The position numbers and the translations under genes were made by a program. The notes below the pieces were generated by a model. It was given only the letters and a program-made list of their open reading frames with translations. It searched no databases and had not been told where the DNA came from. Of a stretch of 64,000 bases of DNA, positions 19,001 through 26,302 are shown piece by piece (the first letter of the stretch is position 1; each line of letters starts with the position of its first letter). Source of the DNA: Halotia wernerae (GTDB lineage: Bacteria; Cyanobacteriota; Cyanobacteriia; Cyanobacteriales; Nostocaceae); contig JAYGHB010000014.1 of assembly GCA_034931985.1 (NCBI GenBank), positions 1 through 64,000 on the forward strand, in the 5' to 3' direction.

Positions 19001-21372
19001 AAAGGGAAATCTTTGATCAGTTCTATAACCTGATTAACATCTCCTCTCACCGCCAGCATGGTTCCAGCATCAAACTGAGGATCTTTGGGTGCAGCCATAG
19101 CTTGACCCCTAGCTTTGACCAAGAAAAAGTAATCTTCCTCACTCAAAACCCCCGCAGCCCACAGAGCTGTCAGTTCCCCAAAGCTATGTCCGGCAACAAA
19201 ATCAGGCTTAAACCCAGCATTTTGTAATATTTTGTATAAACCAGTACTAAAAACCCCAATTGCCGGTTGTGCATATTCCGTCAGTTGTAATGCTTCTACT
19301 TGGGCAGCCTTTTGCTCTGGATCAAACACAGGATTAGGAAACACGACTTCTGAAAGGGGCTGCAAATTGTCTTGGCGCAGAAGGTTATCCATCTGAGTAT
19401 AAGTCTGCCGCAGGTCAGGAAAATTAATCACCAATTCCCGACCCATTTCTAGGTATTGTGAACCTTGCCCAGAAAAGAGTGCCACTACCTTCCCTGCTGT
19501 AGCTATCCCAGTTTTACGATAGTAAATTCCTTGGGGATGCTCCCAGGATTCTGCTTGCAGTTTCTTTTTTAGCCAGTCAACGCAGATTTGTAACAAATCG
19601 CCAGCTTGGGCGAGAGAATCAGCCACAAACCCAACTCTGGCATCTGCTACCGGAACTTCTAAAGATTTAGAGGCTGAAATGAGTTCTGCATAATGACGTT
19701 CTTTGGTATCAGATTGCAATTGACGTTGGATATCTTGACAGCGCGATAACAATTGCTCAGGCGTGGACGCAAATAAAAGTATCGACTGGGGACTGTTATG
19801 TAAACGATAAGGAAGTCGGTATTCGCCTTGATATTCTTCTAAAACAACGTGATAATTTGTGCCACCAAAGCCAAAAGAACTTACCCCTGCACGTCTTGGT
19901 TGGTCGTTGGTACTAATCCAAGGTCTTGTTTCCGTGTTTAAATAAAACGGAGAATTGTCAATGTTGAGTTTGGGGTGTGGTTTGGTGATGTTAATTGTGG
20001 GTGGTAAGACTTTGTGGTGCAAAGCCAAAGCAGTTTTGATCAGACTTGCCGCACCCGCAGCAGCTTTTGTATGCCCAATTTGCGACTTGACACTTCCAAG
20101 TGCAATATATTGTTTTCTGGGATTATTTTCACTAAAAACTTCTTTGATAGATACAAATTCAGTTGGATCTCCAACCATAGTGCCTGTGCCGTGTGCTTCA
20201 ATTAAACCAACACTTGCAGGCGAAATTCCAGCATCTTCATAAGCACGACGCAAAGCTAAAACTTGACCTTCTAGACGTGGTGCATAGATACTTTTATAGC
20301 GACCATCGCCAGAAGTACCAATACCTTTAATTACTGCATAGATGCGATCGTTGTCTCGTTGAGCATCTGCAAGACGCTTTAGCACCAACATCCCCACACC
20401 TTCACCCAACATCATCCCATCAGAGTCAACGTCGAACGGTTTGACATTTTGGCCTTGAGAAACAGCAGGAGTTTTGCTGAAGCACATATAGGCAAAAATG
20501 GAGTTGTCGGTGTCAACTCCGCCAGTCAGCATCATATCGGCACGATGCTCAATTAGCTCACTAATTGCCATTTTCAAAGCACCTAATGAACTAGCACAGG
20601 CAGCATCTACTGTACAGTTAGTTCCTCCCAAATCCAGGCGGTTAGCAATTCGTCCAGCGACTACATTAGCAAGCATTCCAGGAAAAGCATTCTCTTCCCA
20701 TTGCACATAAGCACTTTTGATTTTCTCAATAATTTTTTGCGTATCTTCATCAGATAAGCCGCTGCTTTTGAGGGCTTTTTCCCAAACCGGATACTGCAAT
20801 CTTGCACCCAATGGCACACCCAACTGTCTTCCTGCTGCTACACCTAAGATTACACCAGTGCGTTGGCGAAGCCCGTCGTAGATATCACGACTAAATTGCC
20901 GATCTTCACTATAGCCCGCATCTTCTATCGCTGCTTTCGCAACAACCAAACCTAGCAACTGCGAGATGTCTGTGACTTCTAGAATATTAGGCGGTAGCCC
21001 AAACTCCATCGGATTAAAATCAATTTCTGGGATGAATCCGCCTCGCTTGCAGTAGGTTTTATCAGGTGTTCTGGGGTTAGAATCGTAGTAATCTTCGACA
21101 TTCCAACGTGAAGGAGGAACATCAGTAATACAATCAGCTTTGTGAATTATGTTTTCCCAAAACTCCTGTAAATTTTTTGATTGGGGAAATATAGAAGCCA
21201 TCCCAATAATGGCAATAGGATTGTGTTGCAGTTGTGTATTTATTTTGCTGCTTAGCGGTGTGTTTTCAACCATAGTTTTTTTCATCCGTATGAGCTGGAG
21301 CAGAGCCTTTTCACAATTGCTTACTTCGTCTTGCAACTGTGTCAAGACAGCTTCAATTTTAGAAGCAGCCAT
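16012..21372 (-). CDS. HglE/PfaA-like polyketide synthase: KS-AT-ACP-ACP-partial KR
   Basis: A 1786-aa megasynthase counted from the ATG at 21372 (MAASKIEAVL; a TTG at 21441 would add 23 residues). Numbering from the TTG, the domains are: KS with DAACASS (Cys about 280), EAHGTGT and QIGHTK; AT with GQGSQY and GHSFGE (Ser about 755); a long Gln-rich linker (about 1060-1230); two tandem ACPs, each with DLGIDSIKR (Ser about 1358 and 1503); and a C-terminal Rossmann-like segment (about 1590-1809) equal to the KR structural half. Tandem ACPs and the split KR are typical of PUFA-synthase-like systems, including heterocyst glycolipid synthase HglE. It is the first gene of the leftward operon and defines its product class. 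Confidence 0.92.
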   Translation of the reverse strand: MAASKIEAVLTQLQDEVSNCEKALLQLIRMKKTMVENTPLSSKINTQLQHNPIAIIGMASIFPQSKNLQEFWENIIHKADCITDVPPSRWNVEDYYDSNPRTPDKTYCKRGGFIPEIDFNPMEFGLPPNILEVTDISQLLGLVVAKAAIEDAGYSEDRQFSRDIYDGLRQRTGVILGVAAGRQLGVPLGARLQYPVWEKALKSSGLSDEDTQKIIEKIKSAYVQWEENAFPGMLANVVAGRIANRLDLGGTNCTVDAACASSLGALKMAISELIEHRADMMLTGGVDTDNSIFAYMCFSKTPAVSQGQNVKPFDVDSDGMMLGEGVGMLVLKRLADAQRDNDRIYAVIKGIGTSGDGRYKSIYAPRLEGQVLALRRAYEDAGISPASVGLIEAHGTGTMVGDPTEFVSIKEVFSENNPRKQYIALGSVKSQIGHTKAAAGAASLIKTALALHHKVLPPTINITKPHPKLNIDNSPFYLNTETRPWISTNDQPRRAGVSSFGFGGTNYHVVLEEYQGEYRLPYRLHNSPQSILLFASTPEQLLSRCQDIQRQLQSDTKERHYAELISASKSLEVPVADARVGFVADSLAQAGDLLQICVDWLKKKLQAESWEHPQGIYYRKTGIATAGKVVALFSGQGSQYLEMGRELVINFPDLRQTYTQMDNLLRQDNLQPLSEVVFPNPVFDPEQKAAQVEALQLTEYAQPAIGVFSTGLYKILQNAGFKPDFVAGHSFGELTALWAAGVLSEEDYFFLVKARGQAMAAPKDPQFDAGTMLAVRGDVNQVIELIKDFPLVTIANFNSHHQVVLAGTKAEIAKVQDALRDIGFSTILLRVSAAFHTPLVAHAQQPFAKAIEKVTFKEPKISVYTNITGKRYPSEPQVIQKILKEHLRNQVLFKQEIENIYAEGGYCFIEFGPRNVLTNLVKDILSDRPHLAVALNINSSQDSDRTLRTALMQLRVAGLPLQNIDPYQPEPKIPEVTTNKVLNIRLDSTNYVSEKTKQSFTRALQNGDQVKLTPAPAVEYTPETTEKKAANGQAKSMNNGQSNGLDVKPPQPCPELPLSQRVIDSLEYTLIEFNRHQRDILQVHEQSLQYQTEYTKTFFHLMQQQHLLWGNHKFTEQQAQTQQIALSSSERNIMRFHDHQAETLRIHEQYLNYQHDYTHDFFQLLQQQYDQLLSGDTNQYSLIPLDNYQDISEAPLPQENNPVLVTTPSATVTSHAEATSSNGNGINHQAKSVLDIVKPQESKIKIATLAPIPEQNKQEERAQDARTFGERSVEPRVLSRVKAGGMSASELPIVEPLPVAIDVATLSQTLLNIVSDKTGYPVEMLEMDMDMEADLGIDSIKRVEILGALRDIYPNFPQSNMEELGELRTIGQVVEYLQSQTPQSPSPEVVKISTVKELETEKEQEQKLSGGFLCKETSADKDATGTGSKEAIVSPPPNPSISTPQSPDFGQTLLAITSDKTGYPVEMLELDMDMEADLGIDSIKRVEILGAMQEIYPDLPKPNIEELGELRTIGQIVEYLQQLAGDEKKNSQPQFDKQLDQVNHNIQRLPVKLKNLPPPDSLDFTLPEGHIALITDDGSLTTSKLAHSLTEQGWKVVVLSFPQSLIPQQSPLPKGMPHVTLTDLSEEHLQQKLQAIATNFGTIGAFIHLHPVFAANHSGKISYLKAEKAIVKHVFLMAKHLKQSLNEVAHYGRSCFCTVVHLDGAFGLEHQVNFGAIGAGLFGLTKSLRWEWPKVFTRAIDLSPTLDAQQSIPYIIAELHDPNLYISEVAYGSQGRVTLITDVKAG

Positions 21373-21474
21373 GACTTCATCTTCACTATTGTGATTGTGA
21401 AATATAGACGTGTTGAGAAGTTTGGTTCCTCTATAAATCAAGAAATCAGGGATTAATCTTTAGAAAAAATAGTT

Positions 21475-21530
21475 TTTTCTACACATAATTTGTTGAGCAA
21501 GATTTAGCTGCGATAGTTTTATGTAGAAAA
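21475..21530. promoter_or_regulatory. Inverted repeat upstream of the polyketide operon
   Basis: TTTTCTAC at 21475-21482 is matched by GTAGAAAA at 21523-21530. It lies about 100-160 bases upstream of the ATG of the megasynthase, within the likely promoter or leader, and could form an RNA stem or bind a dimeric regulator. Confidence 0.4.
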
Positions 21531-21566
21531 CTTATCCAATTCCGTATCATCTTATCCAATTGCCGT
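21531..21566. promoter_or_regulatory. Direct repeats CTTATCCAATT spaced by exactly 20 bp
   Basis: CTTATCCAATT occurs at 21531-21541 and 21551-21561; both are followed by CCGT (the second with one extra G). A weaker third start, CTTATATTAG, is at 21571, keeping the 20-bp period. Two-helical-turn spacing places sites on one DNA face, which fits a regulator binding array for the leftward operon. Factor unknown. Confidence 0.5.
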
Positions 21567-21608
21567 TGCGCTTATATTAGACTAGTTGCTTCTCTATTGC
21601 AATTTATA

Positions 21609-21649
21609 TGCAACTCATATGCTAACTAGATAGATCTTATGAGATGCAA
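21609..21649. promoter_or_regulatory. Inverted repeat TGCAACTCATA / TATGAGATGCA
   Basis: The arms at 21609-21619 and 21639-21649 agree in 10 of 11 positions as reverse complements. They lie further upstream of the direct-repeat array and could be an operator for either the polyketide operon or an upstream activator site. Seen directly; function inferred. Confidence 0.35.
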
Positions 21650-21779
21650 GTTGATAAAGCGAGGTGTTGGAGGTAATTTCAGTGCTGATTTACCGATTGT
21701 CATTGAGTGCATAAGTAGGTCGGTACAATAAAACCTAACTATGTAAAGAAAAATTAACGAGGTTTAAACCCTCTTTCCT

Positions 21780-22030
21780 TCTGCCTTCTCCCTTGGTGCT
21801 AGCCTCTCACGCCACTTGCTCCACTTGAAGAGCAGCGCCTTGCGCGGGTTCCCAAGGCACTCCGTTGGGCGGCTTTGCCCGACTTGTACTCCTTTGGAGA
21901 AGCAAGCTACGCGCAGCGTCTTTGAGAGGAGAAGGAAGTGCCGCCGCGTTGTGGCGACTGCGGGGGAAACCTCAGACGCTCGCGGACTCGCGCTTCGCTG
22001 CGCGATCTGCCTCTTGCCTTATGCCAACGA
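21780..22030. repeat. Cluster of GC-rich Nostoc-type dispersed repeats
   Basis: About 250 bases markedly richer in GC than their surroundings, built from short motifs that recur elsewhere in the window, such as AGCAAGCTACGCG (also at 2566 and, inverted, near 35760) and the CGTTGGGCGG...CCCGACTTG pair (also inside the transposase gene near 40630). No gene content is supported. Confidence 0.6.
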
Positions 22031-22068
22031 CAAATATTCACGCCTACCTACTTAAATCAAAATCTAAA

Positions 22069-22401
22069 TCACGAACTGATACAGGATTTGGTTTGTGAAT
22101 CAGGATCATCATCTCTGTTCCTGTTGACTACTTGGGACTGAGCAGCAGCTAATAACTTCTGCTCAAGTTCATTAATACCAATCCCCATCTGCAAAGCTGT
22201 TTTATTTTTCCATTCTTCTAGCTCAAAATCATGTTGGTTGAGCCATTCATGCACCGCCAAGCGGGCCATCTCAGCTTTACGACGAGTCTGGCGAGCTGCA
22301 TGAAAAATCAGCCTCTGATTATCAAAGCTTGGCAGTGAGAGCATGAATCGCTTTAGTTTCATTTTCATTGGAATCTTTGGTGGGCAATATCGATCACTCA
22401 C
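22069..22401 (-). CDS. Hypothetical protein, 110 aa, basic and alpha-helical
   Basis: I do not recognise a family. The sequence is basic at the N terminus (MKMKLKRFMLSLPSF) and then mostly predicted helix (HAARQTRRKAEMARLAVHEWLNQHDFELEEWKNK), ending in an acidic, polar tail. The start could be GTG at 22401 or ATG at 22368; neither has a clear ribosome binding site. It lies alone between the repeat cluster and an AT-rich gap, on the same strand as the polyketide operon. Composition looks like a real protein rather than a chance frame, but certainty is moderate. A small nucleic-acid-binding or regulatory role is possible, unsupported by any motif. Confidence 0.5.
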   Translation of the reverse strand: MSDRYCPPKIPMKMKLKRFMLSLPSFDNQRLIFHAARQTRRKAEMARLAVHEWLNQHDFELEEWKNKTALQMGIGINELEQKLLAAAQSQVVNRNRDDDPDSQTKSCISS

Positions 22402-23142
22402 ATGGCTACTATAACTATTGTCTATTAATATCTCATATCACAAAAAGGCATTACCAAAGTTGCATAAAAATTGCATATCTTCAGTAGGAGAGACCGTTTG
22501 TGGTGTAGATTTTTTTCCCGCAAAACTGCCATTATGTTATGGCCAAGACTTACGCACCATTTTATACTAAATGGCTATTACATCTACCAAAAAGTTGATT
22601 TTTTTGAGACAAAACTCTACCTCTATCTATTAGTTGATTTCTTCAAGTAATTTTGTTATCAAAAAAATAACTCCTATCAGAATGTAATTTTAACCACTAG
22701 TAACTATTCCTAAAGAATGAAAAAATGCCGACAATCAATTAACAATGCGTCAGGCATCTCACAAAGCAAATTACTTTGATTAAGATGATAAACAACAACA
22801 GGGACAAAACACTATACAATATTGGTCAATCGTTGTGATTGTCACCATAGTTGAGACTGATTATGTTGCTAACTCTTTATAATCAAATCTGTTGCATGTG
22901 GGTTGCAATTGAGTATCAATCAGTTTATTGTGTGTGATTAAATCATGTAATTCAATACTGTTCGTTGAGAGAAGTAGAAAGATATAAAGGTAGGAAGAAT
23001 ATAAATTTAAATTTACCTGATTACCTCACTGTTCTATGCGTTCAACCGTACAGTATGACAGTGCAATTTAATGCCATGATACCGTACTGCATGAAGCGTT
23101 CTACATAATTTGACTGACATGAAATTATAAGGGCTTGCTGGC
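22402..23142. other. AT-rich intergenic region, 741 bases
   Basis: No gene is supported in this AT-rich stretch. At 22547-22556 the decamer GACTTACGCA equals the terminal motif of the insertion sequence at 40.4 kb, possibly a solo IS end. Near 23047-23092 there is a loose inverted pattern with GTACAGTATG and CCGTACTGC that could belong to the promoter of the 107-aa gene. Confidence 0.4.
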
Positions 23143-23466
23143 ATGAGATTATCTGAGCTAGATCCACTTATACCGATAATTAAATTAAGAGAAGAACTTC
23201 TTAAGTTACCCAAAGGCTACTCATTTTATGAAGAAGAACTGGTAGATTTTTTATCTCGACGTAGATGGACTGAGAGCGATCGCCGCATTGACAGGACAAC
23301 TTTCTGGCGGTGGAGAAATGACAACGGCATTCAACATCAAAAAGTATTCAGCCGATTGGATGTTTTGAAACTATGCCAAATTTGTGACCACTACCGGATA
23401 GATGGAACTCGTAGTGAATACTTAGCGATCGTGAAAAAGAAACATGAGGTAGTGCTAAACAAGTAA
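23143..23466 (+). CDS. Hypothetical protein, 107 aa, possible DNA-binding protein
   Basis: No named family is recognised. The segment SDRRIDRTTFWRWRNDNGIQ followed by FSRLDVLKLCQICDHYRIDG looks like a helix-turn-helix arrangement of the kind in small MerR/transposon-associated DNA-binding proteins; this is pattern recognition only. There is no signal peptide or membrane segment. It is preceded by an AT-rich region and followed by a strong terminator-like hairpin (23531-23568), so it is probably transcribed alone. It lies between the polyketide operon and the divergent exporter operon, which makes it a candidate local regulator by position. Confidence 0.65.
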   Translation: MRLSELDPLIPIIKLREELLKLPKGYSFYEEELVDFLSRRRWTESDRRIDRTTFWRWRNDNGIQHQKVFSRLDVLKLCQICDHYRIDGTRSEYLAIVKKKHEVVLNK

Positions 23467-23530
23467 GGATAAATATCACTACTGGATGCATCAAGTACCA
23501 AATAGCTCTACTAAAAGCTAATGCTATTAA

Positions 23531-23580
23531 CGGATTGATGGATACTTTTTTGAGTATTCCATCATCCGAGCTTTTTCTTT
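23531..23580 (+). terminator. Terminator-like hairpin after the 107-aa gene
   Basis: Imperfect long stem from CGGATTGATGGATACT (23531-23546) to AGTATTCCATCATCCG (23553-23568), each arm with a one-base bulge, followed by AGCTTTTTCTTT. This fits a rho-independent terminator and separates the 107-aa gene from the exporter operon. Confidence 0.65.
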
Positions 23581-23761
23581 AGCAACAATTTAGACCTGAC
23601 ATCATCAGATAATTATTTTCTTTCTGTCCTCAAAATCTATATTTATCCTGCGTTGTAAATCTAGTAAATGTACAAGCGGCATAGACGTAAAGACAAGTCC
23701 GTAGATGCTCTAAGGCTTTTTGCAGGGCGGCTTGTCGCCAGACATCACTAACTTGGAAAAT

Positions 23762-24961
23762 ATGATTATGGTACACAAACAAAGACCGTCATTCACAAAA
23801 CCTCTGGGTTGGTGGTTGATAATTTTGGCAACTGCGATGGCTGTAGTTACTGGTGCAGTTTCTTTCTACAGCCTTTCACGATTTTGGTCGACCTCTAAAT
23901 TGCAGCCTCCAACTGCCCCAAGTAGTTCTTCAGCGATGACTGCTGTTGCTGCTTTAGGACGTTTAGAGCCTCAAGGAGAAGTTATTCGTCTGTCTGCTCC
24001 CGATTCCCAAGGGGGTGTGCGAGTTACAAAACTTTTGGTAAATAAAGGAGACAAAGTACGTAAGGGGCAACTAATCGCAATTCTTGATAGTTACTATCCC
24101 CGTCTTGCAGCCTTAGAAAAAGCTCAAAAACAAGTCTTAGTTGCTCAAGCTAGTCTTAACCAAGTAAAAGCGGGGGCTAAAGCCGGAGATATCTCTGCAC
24201 AACAGGCCACGATCGCTCGTCTAGAAGCTGAATTACGCGGAGAAATTTCTGCACAAAAGGCAACAATTGCTCGCCTAGAGGCAGAATGGCGCAATGCTGA
24301 GAGCGAAAATCAGCGATATCAGCAATTATTCAAAGAAGGTGCGATCTCAGCTTCTGACTCAGATACTAAGGGTTTGCGGGTCGAAACTGTGCAACAACAA
24401 CTCAATGAAGCTAAAGCTGCCTTGAATCGGACTGTAGAAACTCTGGAAAAACAATTAAGTGAAGCTAAAGCCAAGTTCAAGAGTATTGCAGAAGTCCGCC
24501 CTACTGATTTACAAGCAGCACAAACTGATGTTGAAAGTGCAATAGCATCGGTGAAACAGGTGAAGGCAGACTTAGATTTGAGTTCTGTGCGATCGCCTAT
24601 AAATGGCCAAGTCTTGAAAATCAATACTTGGCCTGGAGAAGTTATCGGCAGTATGGGAATAGCTGATTTAGGTCGCACACAACAGATGTATGTAGTAGCA
24701 GAAGTTTATGAAACAGATATCAACAAAGTGCGCCTGGGTCAATCAGCTGTTATTACTAGCGATGCTTTTTCAGGGAAATTGCGAGGAACAGTTACAGATA
24801 TAGGTTTGCAAGTTGGCAGACAAAATATCTTCAATAACAATCCAGTCGCAGACACAGATAACAAAGTAGTAGATGTCAAAATTCGGATCGAAAACTTAGC
24901 AGATAATCAACAAGTTGCTGCTCTGACTGACTTACAGGTGCAGGTATTAATTGAGATATAG
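23762..24961 (+). CDS. devB: DevB-like HlyD-family membrane fusion protein
   Basis: The protein is the periplasmic adaptor of a DevBCA-type ABC exporter, linking the inner-membrane DevC/DevA pump to a TolC-like outer-membrane channel. It has one N-terminal transmembrane helix (GWWLIILATAMAVVTGAVSF), a lipoyl-type half (GGVRVTKLLVNKGDKVRKGQLIAILDS), a long coiled coil (about residues 110-255), the second lipoyl half (DLSSVRSPINGQVLKI) and a beta-barrel C terminus. I start at ATG 23762; a TTG at 23720 is less likely. DevBCA exports heterocyst envelope glycolipids in Anabaena. Which of several paralogues this is cannot be told; the symbol is family level. It faces away from the polyketide operon. 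Confidence 0.88.
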   Translation: MIMVHKQRPSFTKPLGWWLIILATAMAVVTGAVSFYSLSRFWSTSKLQPPTAPSSSSAMTAVAALGRLEPQGEVIRLSAPDSQGGVRVTKLLVNKGDKVRKGQLIAILDSYYPRLAALEKAQKQVLVAQASLNQVKAGAKAGDISAQQATIARLEAELRGEISAQKATIARLEAEWRNAESENQRYQQLFKEGAISASDSDTKGLRVETVQQQLNEAKAALNRTVETLEKQLSEAKAKFKSIAEVRPTDLQAAQTDVESAIASVKQVKADLDLSSVRSPINGQVLKINTWPGEVIGSMGIADLGRTQQMYVVAEVYETDINKVRLGQSAVITSDAFSGKLRGTVTDIGLQVGRQNIFNNNPVADTDNKVVDVKIRIENLADNQQVAALTDLQVQVLIEI

Positions 24962-25098
24962 CAATCCTAGAAATGCTGTTCCAGAACTAGAAATGAGGGA
25001 TTGGGAAGAAAATTCTGAAGATTTTTCCCATTTCCTTGCAAATGACAATTCAATTATTTTGATCATCAATTTAATCTGCCCCACTTGAGGTTGACAAA

Positions 25099-26274
25099 AT
25101 GGCTTTCATCAATATACCTCTAGCTTGGTTACAACTAGTCAGACAAAAAGCTCGCTTGCTTGTCGCTTTAGCTGGAATTGCTTTTGTCGCAGTTTTGATG
25201 TTTATGCAAATTGGTTTCCAAGATGCTCTTTATGAGAGTGCTACAAAGCTGCATAAAAATCTACAAGGAGATTTATTTATCATCAGTACCCAATATAAAT
25301 CTTTGACATCCAACCAAAGCTTTCCGCGCTGGCGTTTATACCAGGCCTTAGGTTTTGATGGTGTGGAATCAGTTAGCCCTTTGTATATGCAATTTGCCAA
25401 GCTAAAAAATCCCACTAATGGTCTAAAATTTCCCATGTATGTGCTTGGTTTTGACCCAGTTAAATCAATTTTTACACTACCAAATGTCCAGCAAAACTTC
25501 AAATTACTCCAAATACCTAACGTAGTTTTATTTGATCGAGCTGCTCGTCCGGAGTTTGGCCCCATCGCCCAAAATTTTGAGCAAGGCAAAAATGTGCAAG
25601 TTGAAATATTCACTTACACAGCATTAGTTGGCTACAAAGTTAAAATTGGTGGTTTATTTAGTTTAGGGCCTTCCTTTGGAGTTGATGGAAATTTAATTGT
25701 CAGTACTTCAACTTTCTTGAGAATATTCCAAGATCGTTTGGCAAAAAATATAGACATAGGCATAATTCAACTCAAACCTGATGCCGATCCCCAAAAAGTA
25801 TTGGCAAGTTTATTAGCTTATCTACCACAAGACGTGACAGTTGTTACCCGCGAAGACTTTATTAAGCTTGAAAAAAACTATTGGTCTCTCAGAACACCGA
25901 TTGGATTTGTGTTTAATTTGATGGTATTAATGGCATTTGTTGTCGGTGTAATTGTTGTCTATCAAATTCTCCATAGCAATATTTCTAATCACTTAGCTGA
26001 ATATGCAACCTTAAAAGCAATGGGGTTTAAAAACAAATACTTCTTGAGTGTAGTTTTTCAACAGGCTTTAATTCTAGCATCTCTAGGATATATTCCAGGT
26101 TTTGCTGTATCTATGGCTTTGTATGATGTGGCAAGAAATGCTACTAAATTACCAGTAATCATGAGTACCGATAAAGCAGTTATTGTATTAATATCGGCAA
26201 TTCTAATGTGCTTGGTTTCTGGATTTTTCTCTACAAATAAACTACGAAATGTCGATCCAGCCGATATTTTTTAA
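25099..26274 (+). CDS. devC: DevC-like ABC transporter permease
   Basis: This 391-aa protein is the FtsX/MacB-like permease of the DevBCA exporter. It has one N-terminal membrane helix (about residues 19-40), a large periplasmic domain (about 45-265) and three C-terminal helices (about 270-292, 323-343 and 356-377), the standard layout. The stretch SNISNHLAEYATLKAMGFKNKYFL between helices is the conserved coupling region of the family. It follows devB after 137 bases and precedes devA closely. Membrane location and partnership with DevB and DevA are expected from the family; the cargo is inferred from the polyketide operon nearby. Confidence 0.9.
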   Translation: MAFINIPLAWLQLVRQKARLLVALAGIAFVAVLMFMQIGFQDALYESATKLHKNLQGDLFIISTQYKSLTSNQSFPRWRLYQALGFDGVESVSPLYMQFAKLKNPTNGLKFPMYVLGFDPVKSIFTLPNVQQNFKLLQIPNVVLFDRAARPEFGPIAQNFEQGKNVQVEIFTYTALVGYKVKIGGLFSLGPSFGVDGNLIVSTSTFLRIFQDRLAKNIDIGIIQLKPDADPQKVLASLLAYLPQDVTVVTREDFIKLEKNYWSLRTPIGFVFNLMVLMAFVVGVIVVYQILHSNISNHLAEYATLKAMGFKNKYFLSVVFQQALILASLGYIPGFAVSMALYDVARNATKLPVIMSTDKAVIVLISAILMCLVSGFFSTNKLRNVDPADIF

Positions 26275-26302
26275 CCAAACGCAAATACCCTTATTTTTTA
26301 AT

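Larger units (their letters stand above)
21442..22068. other. Regulatory and repeat-rich region upstream of the polyketide operon
   Basis: This 627-base gap has two parts. 21442-21780 is AT-rich and holds the direct and inverted repeats listed separately, the likely promoter. 21780-22030 is a GC-rich mosaic of Nostoc-type dispersed repeats. Open frames exist across the mosaic but their composition follows the repeats, so I call no gene. Confidence 0.6.

Noticed and set aside
21816..22141. Rightward open frames across the repeat mosaic
   Set aside because: Their sequence is made from dispersed GC-rich repeats and no protein family or ribosome binding site supports them.
22547..22556. GACTTACGCA identical to the end motif of the insertion sequence
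   Set aside because: Only 10 bases match and no partner end or transposase fragment lies nearby; chance or an old solo end cannot be told apart.
23640..23700. NtcA binding site (GTA-N8-TAC) upstream of devB
   Set aside because: The GTA and TAC triplets near 23655-23675 do not have the required spacing of eight bases.
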